From: Rosellinia necatrix
Taxonomy: Eukaryota; Ascomycota; Sordariomycetes; Xylariales; Xylariaceae
DNA: 64,000 nt
Reading direction: 5' to 3'
Assembly (NCBI GenBank): GCA_021209875.1
Contig: JAGYVD010000002.1
Span: forward strand, 2,046,001-2,110,000
Shown here: positions 33,718 to 45,378 of the stretch, one piece after another
How the letters are laid out: each line of letters starts with the position of its first letter
Position numbering within the stretch: the stretch's first letter is position 1
The notes under the pieces: model-generated
What the model was told of the DNA's origin: nothing
The model's database searches: none
What the model saw: only the letters and a program-made list of their open reading frames with translations
Position numbers and translations under genes: made by a program

Positions 33718-35694
33718 TTCGTACGTGAGGGAGAACGACTAGCCCAATCGCCGATACGAGCTCCACATGGCGAGGATCGACGGCGCAAGTCCGCGTCAGC
33801 CATTGAACAGATATCGTGGGCAATAGGGTTCACTCTCGTGTACTGTCTCGTCGATGGCGGCACAGTACACTACGCCTGGCCGCCCGGCCGCCCGCTCGCT
33901 CGCTCTCTTGTGCCGTATGATCATTTGGTAGCGTGCTGTCGGTTGCTCAGAGGGGGAGGGAAAAGAAAAGAAAAAGAAGAGGATCTGGAACAGACGATCG
34001 GGAGGACTTGGCCAAGTTGGTTAGTCACAGCCAGTCTGCAGCGGGTACTGTAGTGTAAGAGCCAAGCAAACACGGCCTTAGTCGACCCCGAATCGTCAGC
34101 GTCGGAGAGCGGTGGTCTTGGTCCAACGAAGACATCGCCTGTCGCCTGTTCGGAGTACCACACTTCGCTAACGAGGGGGGTTTCATAACGCTGTCGCTTA
34201 TCTCAGCCTCAACGGCTGGCTCGGCCCCGAACGCCTTATCGCTTGCTCGTCGACGTCTTTTCGCGGGCTCTCCCCTCTCTCTCCTTGTGCCTGGTGCGAG
34301 GGCATTTGCGAGGGCATTTATGACCATGTATCATCAGAGCTTTTCAGCTCCTCAGCTATGCACAAGTCGTGTCGGGAACCTGTCGCTATCCTAGCCTCTC
34401 GACTGGGATCTCTGCCCAGTGGAGACGGAACCTCCCATTCTGTTCGTGGGGTTTTGGTGTTTGCCATTGTACGGTACGGGCTGCTGAGGGCACCAAGCCC
34501 GGCGCCCCGACTGCAATGCTATCGCACCTTTGTTCAGCTCTTTCGCACATGTGTTGGCACGCTGCATCGGCTTGTGGGTTTACTTGCTTGCGCCCCTGAT
34601 TATCGATGCGGGATGGTGTGCCCTCCATCCCGAGTCATACATAGTGCCCCCCGCCACTTGCCCGCGATAACCTCTGCTCTTGGCTCCCGCCGTGCGTGGA
34701 GGCTATCCGTGATGGCAACTGCCAGGGGACCTTCCCACCATCACCTCAGCGCTACCCAGCTTGTTGTTTCACTGCCTCCTTATAAATATTTCGCTGCCTG
34801 GGGAGCTGCCATGACATCAATAATGCTGATCTGAATTTGGCTAGCTCGGCAATACAGCACGTACTATCTAACCTAGTATACTACACAGGCGTTACATAGG
34901 TGCTACCGTTGACAATAACTGCTGTGGACTGTTGGTTATTCATATGTGACTCTCTTTACGGGCCTCTCTCTATACGTGGTATGAGATTCAACCTGGCTTT
35001 GGCCAGGATTACCTCGAGCCTTACGGATCGGATCTGCGCTTGATCGCCTGGAAGAGTGTTTTTGTCCCCCGATCCCGTCGAGTATCTCCCGGATTGCGAC
35101 ATCCTGCCACGACAAAGCATGGCTTACGTGGTGAATATAAGAGCGTAGTGGGGAGAAACTGTGCGAAGGGGCGCCGACGTTAGTCTACATTTACATTGCG
35201 CGGCGTGCGCGTGCATACGGTTGTTTGGCTGCCCCAATCCAGATTGCAATCCAGGTTACATCGATGCTGAAAAGGAAGAGAGGCACCTACAGCACGATGC
35301 CTATATTGTATTCTCATGTGGAACTGGAGGAGATCAATACACAGTACGATACCTGCTCTGTCATCATCCGTTGTATTGTTCTCTGGGGTTTGCCGACTTT
35401 CTTAATACGTACTGATCAGCTATCCACTCACCAGCCTTTCAGACCCGGTGTAATTTTATCCTGACTAGAATAGCTTCCCTGGGTCTTGGCGAAACAACCC
35501 TGGTCCCTGCTCCCAGCTTTCCCCGTTGCGCACTTGCATAACGGCCAAGGGGACTACAAGGGTACCCGACCACTCTGATCTTCTCAGTTCCAATATTGGG
35601 ACCATTTCATATCCCATAAATTAATTCTCGTTACATCCCCACAACCTACATCCTGAAGCTCTTGATCCCTATTTGTTTCTCTCCTCTCCAACCG

Positions 35695-35772
35695 ATGCAG
35701 CCCACGACGTGTGCCTGCAAGTTCTCCGCGATAATTAAAAGTCGTGGCCGCACAGTGGCCCGGGGAGCTTAG
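35695..35772 (+). other. Candidate uORF (25 codons) upstream of the CRIB-motif gene
   Basis: ATG at 35695 to TAG at 35770-35772, about 60 nt before the main ATG. A second upstream ATG at 35823 is out of frame and opens a 70-codon frame that overlaps the main start. Both would lower initiation at 35833 if they lie in the mRNA. The leader structure is not known. Confidence 0.3.
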
Positions 35773-35832
35773 ACCTGGGTCCGGATCCAATATATCGAAC
35801 CACAGCATCTTGGAAGAAACGCATGGGAGTTC

Positions 35833-38244
35833 GTGGATATGTTCTCTTCAGGTTCCTCGTCCGCCAACTTCAAGGCGCTTCGACGGAAAGCAGCAAACGA
35901 TGGCAGCTCGTCGAACTTCCATACAGCTCGCCCCTCCACAGCCGCGACGGATCACTACCATACCCACGATATCACGGACCTACTCGGGCCCGCGTTGGAT
36001 GGTCCACCATCACCCGAGGGGATTCGTGCGTTTAGGAGGCGAATGAAACGAGGCTCTATGATAGAGCAACAAGCGAACGAACTGGCGACGTCTTCTGGTT
36101 CATCGTCACTCCGTTCTGAAAGTCGCGAAGCATCATGGGAGCGTAGTCTGGAAAACCTCAACATATCAAGAAACTCTTCTCAGCGCTCTTCAGTTATGGC
36201 TGTCAAAGAACGTCCCGAGAGTGTGCAACTATTTGGCAAGGCCGTCTTCGGTCGTAGGGCCAAGTTGCGCCGGGGGCAGAGTGGCCAGGGTCATTCTAAT
36301 GGTTCGTTAGTCTCATTGACGGAGATACCAACGGATACCACGCCGGATTTGCCGAAGGAGCAACATTTTATTCATTCCATGTTTACACGACGACGAACCA
36401 GAGGTGCATCTGAGACGTTGGCAAGGAAGTATCAAATATCTGGGCCCTACGATTTTCAGCACGTTCTGCATTCATCGAAGGAACAGGTGCCTGATCTAGA
36501 ACAAATTAATCGTCATGAGGCACTACCCAACCTGTCGGGCGCACGGCCGCGGACGACCACTGACGCGTCGAATATGTCAGCCAGGTTCAATTCGCAGGTT
36601 CTAGATAAACCGCTCCCAACCCCTCCATCAGTTGACCAGGACCTCGAGGGTAGCCCATCACAGGACAGTTTCCAGTTCTCACCTCCTCGCCCGCTCCAAT
36701 GTGTCCCTGGAGATGTGCAGACATCGCCGATTCCACCTCCTCGAACATCGAGTCGTATGTCCGTCTGCCATGACCGAGGTGATTCGTTCAGTTCAACTGG
36801 CATCGAGAAGCTGAGAGCCAACCCAGGTTATCAAGCACAGTCCTTTATATTACCAACAACTGAGGGCCTTTGGCCGCCCCCTGTCTCCCATATCTCTCAT
36901 GGTTATTCGGAGGCTGATATAATGGGCCGTGATGGGAATTCCCCTTATCCTATTACTTCCAGCGACGATACCGCGTGGCCTTTGACTAGCTCTATGTCTT
37001 CTCTACCCGAGGTCCCTGAAGAGGAGGAATATCACCTGACGAACATTAGATCCCGTACGAGCATCATGAGCAACAGAACATCTCTGAGGGGTAGCATTTC
37101 TGTACCGTACCTTCGGCGTGTGTCTCTAAGCCAGGGGACGCAACGCCCTCCAAGCAATGCCTCAGACACGCTGGGTAGATTCGATCTCCTTGCGGCCCAA
37201 CATGGACTACATAAGTACGATGACGGGGAGATGAATGAGGATGAGTTCGCTGAATATAGCTGGGAAGATGATATCGACTATTGTTATAACCACGCAGCCG
37301 AAGCCGATTGTGACTTCGCTTGGGAACGCTTGTCGTGCGACCTCGAACGTGAAGGCCGCTTAGTGGGTGGCTTACTCATAAACCACCGAGCCGAATCAAG
37401 TTTTGGTAGCTTTGGACCTGTGTCAAAGAGTTTTATTTCGACCGATCTCCCGGGATTAAGCCCTGCGAGTCTCGGGTCAGCGGCGACACAGCATAGGGCT
37501 ACAACCCCAACAACAAGTTCCACTGCTCCTGTAACTTCAAATTTTTCGCTTCCAAGGATTGATACCTCGGCCCGACTGACGCGAGATCATACCCGATCTG
37601 ATTCGAGCGCGTCCAGCTTCCAAGAAGTTCAAGGCTTCTGCTTATCCCCCAGCTTATTGATCCCAAACGATTACCATGAGTGCTTGTTGGAATACGAAAG
37701 AGGTCATCCAAGATCGCATGCGTCTAGTGATGAGCTCAAGATTGCGCACCACGACGATCACTACCTGAAATTAGACAAGCCTAGAGAGTTGATGCATACC
37801 CGGTCCAGCGCATCAACAACGGCATCTACAATATCAGAGCAGTCACATACCTCGAGCCGATATCCATCATCTACTTTTACTCGCTGGACCGGCAGTAGCA
37901 GTTCGAGTTGGCAAGCACACGTCGACCCTCCGCAACCTGTTATAATTGCGATAAATGATAAAGAACAGATTATCACACCAGCCGGCGATATAACTACGGC
38001 GAACGCCATGGAGCCGCCTGTAGGTCTCTCAAAACAAGAGACCGGCCGTGACACCCATAGCCGAGCCCAGTCGGAGGCGACTTTACTCCTTAAGGTCGCC
38101 ACTCATGATACGGTTGCCCCCCTGGAGCCGAAGTCCTTAAACGAGCCTCCGAAGACTCATAGGCGGGCACGAACTGCTAGTCGGAGTCACGCCAACGCAT
38201 CTCCGCAATTCGCCCTCTTTCCTCAAGTTCCTCAGCGCCCCTAA
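35833..38244 (+). CDS. Ser-rich protein with a CRIB-like (Cdc42/Rac-binding) motif
   Basis: An 803-residue single-exon protein, mostly low in complexity and Ser/Thr/Pro-rich, so probably disordered. Residues 202-213, ISGPYDFQHVLH, fit the CRIB consensus ISxPxxFxHxxH, but the usual Val-Gly after the last His is Ser-Ser. This suggests an effector of a Rho-type GTPase such as Cdc42 (inference). It is preceded by a basic stretch (MFTRRRTRGASETLARKY) of the kind that often binds membranes next to CRIB motifs. Other features are PLPTPPS and IPPPRTSSR proline motifs at about 264-310, an acidic segment around GEMNEDEFAEYSWEDDIDY at about 460-480 followed by a compact, less disordered patch (CYNHAAEADCDFAWERLSCDLEREG written here in part as DCDFAWERLSCDLEREG), and a long Ser/Thr-rich tail. 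No kinase domain is present, so it is not a PAK. Start 35833 or the in-frame ATG at 35839. The gene converges on RRP5. Confidence 0.8.
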   Translation: MDMFSSGSSSANFKALRRKAANDGSSSNFHTARPSTAATDHYHTHDITDLLGPALDGPPSPEGIRAFRRRMKRGSMIEQQANELATSSGSSSLRSESREASWERSLENLNISRNSSQRSSVMAVKERPESVQLFGKAVFGRRAKLRRGQSGQGHSNGSLVSLTEIPTDTTPDLPKEQHFIHSMFTRRRTRGASETLARKYQISGPYDFQHVLHSSKEQVPDLEQINRHEALPNLSGARPRTTTDASNMSARFNSQVLDKPLPTPPSVDQDLEGSPSQDSFQFSPPRPLQCVPGDVQTSPIPPPRTSSRMSVCHDRGDSFSSTGIEKLRANPGYQAQSFILPTTEGLWPPPVSHISHGYSEADIMGRDGNSPYPITSSDDTAWPLTSSMSSLPEVPEEEEYHLTNIRSRTSIMSNRTSLRGSISVPYLRRVSLSQGTQRPPSNASDTLGRFDLLAAQHGLHKYDDGEMNEDEFAEYSWEDDIDYCYNHAAEADCDFAWERLSCDLEREGRLVGGLLINHRAESSFGSFGPVSKSFISTDLPGLSPASLGSAATQHRATTPTTSSTAPVTSNFSLPRIDTSARLTRDHTRSDSSASSFQEVQGFCLSPSLLIPNDYHECLLEYERGHPRSHASSDELKIAHHDDHYLKLDKPRELMHTRSSASTTASTISEQSHTSSRYPSSTFTRWTGSSSSSWQAHVDPPQPVIIAINDKEQIITPAGDITTANAMEPPVGLSKQETGRDTHSRAQSEATLLLKVATHDTVAPLEPKSLNEPPKTHRRARTASRSHANASPQFALFPQVPQRP

Positions 38245-39402
38245 ACCGCTGATTAGAACGTGTATCTATATCGCACCTGACCATCTTCGTCGACAAATAT
38301 CTCATTATGTACTGATACCACCAACTCGACCTTTTTTTTTATTTTTATTTTTTTATCAGGGTATCGCAGAAAAGACTTTCGCGACCTTCAACAACAATCG
38401 CTACGGAAGGCAATTAGCCACGTGAGCTCCTTTGTTCGGCAGATATCCCGGGACCGGTTTTTCTTGTCCCCACAAAACTGGCACAATTATACTTACTAGA
38501 CTTTCGGGCGCGGGCAACTTGGGCGCAAACGCATAACAGCAAAAAAAAGGAAACCGAAAAGTGAACGGAGCTCATACGGGCAACATTTTCCCTTTTTAAT
38601 TTTTTTTTAATTTTTTTTATGCATTATTCTTCTTCTCTTCTGATCCGCGGGCCACTACAACAAGATAGGCCCGCTTTCATTTTTATCTGTTTCTTCACTA
38701 TCTCTCTGTTGTATCTCATTACGATGTATGACCGACACGAAAGAACGAAAGCACTAATAGATTCGGGTGGACCAAGGACTCCGGTGCTGTGTATGATGTG
38801 GTTCGGGAGCATTATTGTCTAGTACCTATCCGGGGGTTTAGGGAATTTGAGGCGAGGGAGTCCAGGGTTGATACTTAGTGGTGGGTAATCTATGCTCTCG
38901 AAGCACGGATTTCGATAATGTTCGTTGTCCTTAGGCTATTGAGAAGTAATTGTTGCGGGGGTTGAAATATCTGATATTGGTCAGAGGAACATAGACAGTA
39001 TATCGGAAATATGCATATAAGAATTTGATCCAATTTTAAGATAAAAGTGCCGTTCAGGAATCTTAATCTTATCGCTATTGTGCAGTATGCCGTTTCTACT
39101 CATTAAACTGGCAGGCGGCTACATTGGCCAGGCATTTCCCAGGTGTACTATGTACCTAAGGCATAGATATTCATTATAGTGGGGGGTTGGTATAGTGTGC
39201 TGCTTGGGAGTGCCGCGTTAGGTATTGGACTATCTCCTGCGTGTCTTTTCCACGAGGCTTCATCTATCTACATCTGGTTCGGTATCATATAATAAATTAT
39301 ATGGACATGAACCAAGTGGTTAAACCTTGTGAAGCCTTTCACGGCTTGGGGGAGCTGTGTAGCCAGCGCGTTGGGTATATAACGGGAGCATCTTCTGCCC
39401 TT
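38245..39402. other. Convergent intergenic region between the CRIB-motif gene and RRP5
   Basis: 1.16 kb of 3' flank for both genes. It has T-rich tracts at 38332-38354 and 38597-38619 that may belong to the 3' end region of the CRIB-motif gene. Nothing else is recognised. Confidence 0.5.
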
Positions 39403-42400
39403 TCAATCCTCATCTTCCTCATCCTCTTCCCTTTTCGCCTCCGCTTTGAGCCTCACCCATTCAGTCGCCTTGGCCCTGACCCTTTCCTGACTTTTGGCGT
39501 CGCCGCTCTTTTCCTCCCAATCGGCCCAGCGTTTGAACCATTTCTTGGCGGGACGTGCCTTGAGTCCCTTTACCTTGGTTGCTCTGTCAAAGACGTCCCT
39601 GACAACTGCCTTGTCGACATTGGGGCCGTCTTCGTGGTCTATGAGTTGGCTCCAGAGATCGAACCTCTTGGGAAAGGTGGAGATGAGCCCTTCAAACATG
39701 GTCCGACCACGTTCAGCGCTGCCGTTGGGAGAGTTATACTCTAATGCGGCGAACTTGGTCATTAGCGGAAGGCGGGCATGGTCCGGCAATGCTTGTGTAG
39801 CCCGGGACAGTAGTGCCCGCGCACGGTCTGTTTCGTTTTGGACAGCATGTAGCCAATGGGCGTAGTTATGCCAAACATCAGGAGATTCGGCCCCAAACTT
39901 CTTTACGATTGTTTGGAAGAGCGCATCCGCTTTCTAAAAAGTTGTGAGCTGTGACCGACATATAGAAATTGTTTCTTGCTTACCTCAGGCTTGTTATCCT
40001 GGACGTATATGCTAGCAAGACGCTGGTATATTTCTTGCTGGTCGTTGACCTGGCATGCACGCTTGAAAATACTGTCCACCGTGTCATCGTTCCCAAACCG
40101 CACCTCAAGATTAAGATACGCGATCCAAACATTAAGTTTCTCTGTTTCTTCGGTGCTGTTGATTGTTGCCACAGCGCGCTCAGCAACTTCTCGGGCTTTA
40201 GCTAGTTCGCTGACTTGCATCTGGAACGCCACGTATCGTGTCCATAAGTCGGAAGAGTTCGGTTGGCGATTAAGAAGCTGTTCGTAGTGCACTGCGGTTT
40301 GTGGACCAAAGTTGGTCAAATCTCCACTCCTATCTATTTCAACCTGAGGCTTCCGCCTCTTCTTCTTCTTTTCCGTCCTTGCGTTTGGATCCGTACTAGG
40401 GCTGGTTATAGTGAGTTCATCAAGGGCAGTTCCAGACCAGTCGAATCCTCCGACATCAAGAGCATCGACATCTTCAACTGCTCGATCGGCCATTTCAGTA
40501 TCATCCTCGTTGGAAGACATATCTTTATCGTGACCAGTGCCCTCGAAGATAACTGAGGTGCTGACATCTTCCATATCCTCATCATTAGACTTTTCGTCTT
40601 CACTATCCTCCAATAAAGCACCCGCAATTTCGTCGTCATCATCGCTCTCATCCTCATCCACATTACTGTCTTCGTCCTCGAAATAAGAAGGTTTCAAGCC
40701 AAGGCTAACTCGCTTTTTCTGTGTGTCAACTTCTAGAACGATCGCTTTGATTACATCACCCTCGCTGAGAAGTTTTTTCGCATCTTGTATAGGTTTTTCT
40801 GCTATCTCACTTCGGTGACAGAGTCCGCTCACATTAGCGGACCCATCGATGAGAATAAAGGCACCGAATTCTTCGACTTTTCGGACCTTTCCTGTGACGA
40901 TTTGGCCAGCGCGAAGGTCTTGATAATTTATCAGTGGTACGAAATCCTTGTCAACTACCGACGCTTTCAGGCTCATTTGAACTTGGCTTGTGCTGGAGTC
41001 AATTGATATGATCCGACCCTTTACCAGTTGGTCAATCTGGAATTCATCTTTCCAGTCTTTGATAAACCTGTCTGAGAGATCTGATATCCTCACCATGGTT
41101 GTAATGTCGCCGCCCAACCCGACGAAAAGCCCTTTATCAGAAACATTTTTGACAAACCCACGAACCACGTCACCGGTATTAAGTTGGGCAAATTTAGTGA
41201 CCTCGGAATCCTTAATAGGCAGAGATGAGTTCAGGACCCTTGACGGACGCAAGGAAAGCCGCAAACGCTTATTGCTCTTATCAACATCGACCACCGAGAC
41301 GCGGACAACACTGTGTTTGCTGTATGACATCGTACTGGCTTCGTCATAATCATCACTGAGATCGATCAAATGCGCGGGTGCCGAAACTAGATCACTCAGT
41401 TGTACGATAATTTGGCGTTCGTTTATCTTTGTGACCCTACCGGGTAGAACCATATTTTGCTTGATGGTATCCCAGGTGAGGTGGGAAGATGCACCAGACG
41501 TGCGGGCTGATAAGTCGAGACGGCCTTCTATAGGATTTACGGCTAGCACACGCACTCTGAGAGCCGAACCGACAGGGAAATTTGCCAAGAGATTATCGAG
41601 AAGCGATACATCGTCAGATATCTCAAGCATGTTGATCCTGCCGCGCACATTTGGTGATAGATTCACCCAGAGGGAATTTTGCTGAACGTTGTTGACAAAA
41701 CCAATGTGGGTTGAGCCAAGCTCAAGTACATTCAGGGAAGGTTCTGCCGCTGCATTCGGTGTTATATGGCTTGGTTTCGCGGAAAGCTCAAGAACCGAGT
41801 GTGTTGATCGATGCGAAATGGGTAAATATCGATGATTTTTGGCATCATGGACACCAAGAATTCGCACTTCAATGACTGCATTCACCGCGAATGCGTTCAG
41901 AGGACTCTTTGGATTTTCGATTTTATCCCAGGAATCAAATATTTGGCTGACATCAACACGTCCTTGTATATTATCGGCGAGCTTTACATTGAGCTGGGTG
42001 CTCTTGATCGAAACAATCTTAGCCTTGGTGATTCTTCCAACATATAAGTCAGTTGTAAACGTCAAGGTCCGATCCACCGGGTTTTCGAGTTTGAAGGCCG
42101 CGGGAGATTGAGCATTGGTTGACGGTGTTCCTATATGTGAGGATGAGGCCACAACAAGCCGCCCATTGTCCCTATCTACCGAATCGATCTTCACGGCAAT
42201 GGACTGGTATTTTTTCAAGCCGAAGTCAGGTTTATCTTGGTCTTCTCGGGAAAGTTTTGACTTCGGCAGCAGAGCAGTAAGCTGACCTGGAAACTGCACA
42301 AAAACGGCCGTAATTGTGATATTCCTAACAAAACCTTGTCGAACCTCACCAACCTGAGCTTGGTCTAAGGCTGTGAGGAGTTTACCATCTTGGCTTGCTT

Positions 42401-44842
42401 GAACCAGGCTTGGTTTCTTCGATAGTGCAATCGACCGACGGCTATCGTTTTTATGCAAAACGACAAGTTCGCTAAGAATTTGTCCAACTCGGATGCCCTT
42501 CATAGAAGATTGATTTTTGCTGGGTCGATCGGTAAGTTGCCCGATTGATAGAAGTGCTTTGAGAGAGCTACCGACTAGCTCAACGTGGACATCGTCTTCG
42601 GTCTTCTGCACCACCTTGGCAGACACGATGTCTCCTATCTTCAATTTTTTTAGTGCATTCTGTTTCTCTATACCGAATGCAGATGGATCCTTGCAGGAAA
42701 CAAAAAGCTTTTGTGTTTCGCTATCGAAGTTTAATATGTGCACACTAACAACTTGGCCGACCCGGAAATGTTCCTTGGGATCACGAATGTAAGCCTCACT
42801 CATCTCCGAGACGGGTAAAAACCCCCGCAAAGACCCGTAAAATTGCACAACGGCCCCGTTATCGAGCACTTTGATGATGGTAGCAGGGCTTTGTGCTCCC
42901 ACAACGAGCTCATCAAACGATTGCAACGGTTTCGCCTCAGAATTTACGAGGGTTTTCTTGAGTGTGAGTTTGATCTGGCGTTTAAACATGTCTGTTGACA
43001 GGACTCGGGCTTTGACCTTCAAGCCTTCGCGAAATTTCTTTTCTGGGTGCTGGAGGCGGACATCTGCTAAATGCATTTCTGGGACATAGCCGTGGACCCC
43101 CTCCGCTAGTTTGACTAACACGCCGCCGATGCCGTCTTGATTAATGATGAGTTTTTCGATCTCACCACTCACTACGGTGCCAACGGTGACATCCTCGACC
43201 CGAAGGAAAGGCTGTTGCAGGACGCTTGACTCGAACGATAAATTGTATACGCCATCAATAGCGCTATAAGAAAGGACCCTGCCACGGTGGACTGTACCAA
43301 TCTTGAAGGGGCCTGATGATTCGGAGAGCAGGTCAAGTTTGCCATCTTTGAGCCGCGAAATGTGTACGAACCCGGGTATACGGTCGACGCCAACTTCAAC
43401 AAACGCACCCATATCAGGATCTACCTTGAATATAGTGCACTTCTCAACTGTTGAAGATGCAGGAAGTAAGTCGAGGGGGGATTTGGTAGATGCGGCCTGC
43501 TGGGGAGATAGGGCCATGACATGATCCAACAACGATACGCCGAGTTTTGGTTCTTTGGCGGTTGGGAAGTCGCATATAACACGAGCTTTGATTTTCTTCC
43601 CGATCGTGTATTTGTCTTCTAAATCCAGCGCTTTCGGCCCGGAGCCGGAGTGGATTAAATCAGCTGTGACATCCAAAGAGCCCATCACCTTGCCTACTAG
43701 GCCGCGCCTCGAGATGTCTGATATCATGAGCTCGACAGCGGATCCTGGTAGAAAGGTTTGAATGGTTGTTGCTTCTGATGCGAAGTTTTGCGGGTTACCC
43801 AGCTTGTCTCGGAGAGCTGATAGTTGTATTATCTTGCCGTTGGCGCCTTTTCCTGTGACAAGACACAATAATGCGGCGCCGGGCTGCATGCGAGTTTCGA
43901 GCAGGTCGCTAGGGACTTCTTTGCGAGGGAGGAAACCTCGCGTGTTTGCGTCAGAGAAGCCGAGGTCCATGACATAGCCATGGTCCTCCGCGCTAGAGAC
44001 CGACGCCATTACAACCGCATTCTCGACGATTTCTCGGCTCGAAAGTCCGGTATTCGTGTGCTCCGGCCGCAACGACAGTTCGATATGCTTCTTTGGCTTC
44101 GTCAATGTCCCACTACTTTCCTCCGTTGTAGAAACAACGTGGGCGCGAAGGTATTGGCCCACTTCAAAAATCTCCTTCAGGTCCACGCCATCGGTCTCGT
44201 TTTCGTCATCGTCAAGGGCATCGGCCTCCGCCGCTACCCTCCCACTCAAGACGTCTGAGACGGAGGTGATTGGCACATGGCCAGAAAGGTTATTCGGCAA
44301 GGCGAGAATTAATTCCAAGGGGCGAATCTCGGTTATCTGGGCTAAGACGAGTGAACCCTTAACCAGGCGCTGCTTCTCATTAGAACCTCTCGCTCGGAAC
44401 AGCCGCGCGCGACTCAAAAGCGACGTACCTGATAGTTTAAGCTCTCTATTCTGACGACGTCCTCTGCCGAAAGAACCCCATCAGATGATTTATTTTTCGA
44501 GGCCTTTGATTTCTTCTTTTTCAGAGTCTTCTCCGACTTCTTAGCTCCCTCGCTAGATTGCTGCTCGAAGAGGACATCTTGTTTGGCCTGAATAGAAATC
44601 TGCCTATGTTCGAGAGGAGACAGTACGCTTCCACCACCGCGAGGAAACAGCGGTTCCTCTTCCTTTAGTTTAGAGACGGCGGCACCGGCGGCAGCACCGA
44701 CGGCAGGCTTTTGCTGCGGCGTCTTGGTGGAGTGAGAAGCATTTGCATTGGGCTTCGACTGTGGCTTGTCGGATTTGGATCGCTTTGGGGATTTTGCGGC
44801 GGGCGCACCACCGGGGGCGTCTTTCCTCTTGAGAGAGCTCAT
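39403..44842 (-). CDS. RRP5: rRNA biogenesis protein RRP5
   Basis: RRP5 is a nucleolar scaffold of the SSU processome needed for cleavage of pre-rRNA on both the 18S and 5.8S sides. Exons 44842-44429, 44369-39984 and 39933-39403 give 1776 residues. Introns are 59 nt (donor GTACGT, branch TTCTAAT) and 50 nt (donor GTAAGC, acceptor TTTTTAG), both phase 0. The order of parts is: Lys-rich N-terminus with PLFPRGGGSVLSPLEHRQI; about a dozen S1 RNA-binding repeats (for example LVKGSLVLAQITEIRPLELI, LRAGQIVTGKVRKVEEFGAF); an acidic stretch at about 1380-1470; and HAT/TPR-like repeats from about 1486 (AVHYEQLLNRQPNSSDLWTR, PDVWHNYAHWLHAVQNE). The tail is acidic, EEDEEDED. At the first intron the acceptor reads AAGCAG, so use of the first AG would insert one Gln. 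Divergent from the hydrolase gene. Confidence 0.96.
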
Positions 44843-45378
44843 TGCATCGTATCGTAGGTAGCCCTAGTCCGATTGCGCAGTTTTTCTGAGTACGTCCGAG
44901 GGCGATCTGTTCAAAGATCTTAAGTGGCCGCAGGCGCAGGAAGCGTAGGCATCGTGGAAATCGTCTTTGGTCAATTCCCTGAACTTTTTTCCCTTGCGCT
45001 TAGTTATCGATAAAGCACGATATATGGATCCATCTCAGCTTTACCTTATCTATAGCCTCGGAGGCGGGTACCGAATCATTGATAGAGGGGCACCAGAGTA
45101 CCTAGGTATGTCAGTGAGTGGAGTGGCGGCTAAGTAAGTACCTACTCAGGGAGCATGTAGGTATGTACCACCTACTTAAGTACCTACCTAGTACCTAGGT
45201 GCCTACCTAAGGTAGGCAGCATCCAAGCCCCACTTGTCTAGTGTCATTGCGATGGCTGGGCCATTGGTTGTCAGGTCGTTGTTGCTCCAGGCGTTGATTG
45301 TTCTTGTCCTCATAGTTATCAGACATCCTCTAGGAACGATACAACAATACATGGAGGGAGGGAGCATGTATCTCCGCC
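44843..45378. promoter_or_regulatory. Divergent promoter between RRP5 and the YML020W-like gene
   Basis: This 536-bp gap holds both promoters. A TACCTA/TAGGTA island occupies 45095-45215, with palindromic TACCTAGGTA units. No gene is present. Confidence 0.55.
45095..45215. repeat. TACCTA/TAGGTA-rich island
   Basis: Repeated TACCTAGGTA, AAGTACCTAC and CTACCTAAGGTAGG words in both orientations over about 120 bp, able to form short hairpins, in the divergent promoter. Confidence 0.7.

Larger units (their letters stand above)
29562..34057. repeat. Zone enriched in the octamer GTAGTGTA / TACACTAC
   Basis: Exact copies occur in both orientations at 29562, 29673, 31030, 31091, 33134, 33173, 33373, 33672, 33866 and 34050. 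About 0.14 copies would be expected by chance in 4.5 kb counting both strands at equal base use. They are accompanied by related words (TACTGTA, GTAGGTA, TAGTGTAG). The copies are dispersed, not tandem. Confidence 0.7.
21276..35832. other. 14.5-kb gene-poor region rich in simple repeats and short motifs
   Basis: No frame in this stretch resembles a known protein; the longest are about 203 codons (21659-22270, minus) and 158 codons (34358-34834, plus), with no domain and unlikely composition. It contains CATA/TATACG repeats near 22665-22700, a TTTTG tract near 23178-23205 followed by TTA repeats, a (GT)n microsatellite at 30833-30880, A-runs at about 29890-29921, a 7-bp minisatellite at 33691-33717, an octamer-rich zone at 29562-34057 and a possible LTR-like remnant at 26458-27170. 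The last 300 bp are the leader or promoter of the CRIB-motif gene. I saw no tRNA or rRNA gene. The region could be old transposon DNA, regulatory or ncRNA-bearing sequence; the sequence does not decide. Confidence 0.55.

Noticed and set aside
34358..34834. 158-codon plus-strand open frame
   Set aside because: No recognisable motif, many overlapping frames in the same stretch, and no supporting splice or promoter signal.
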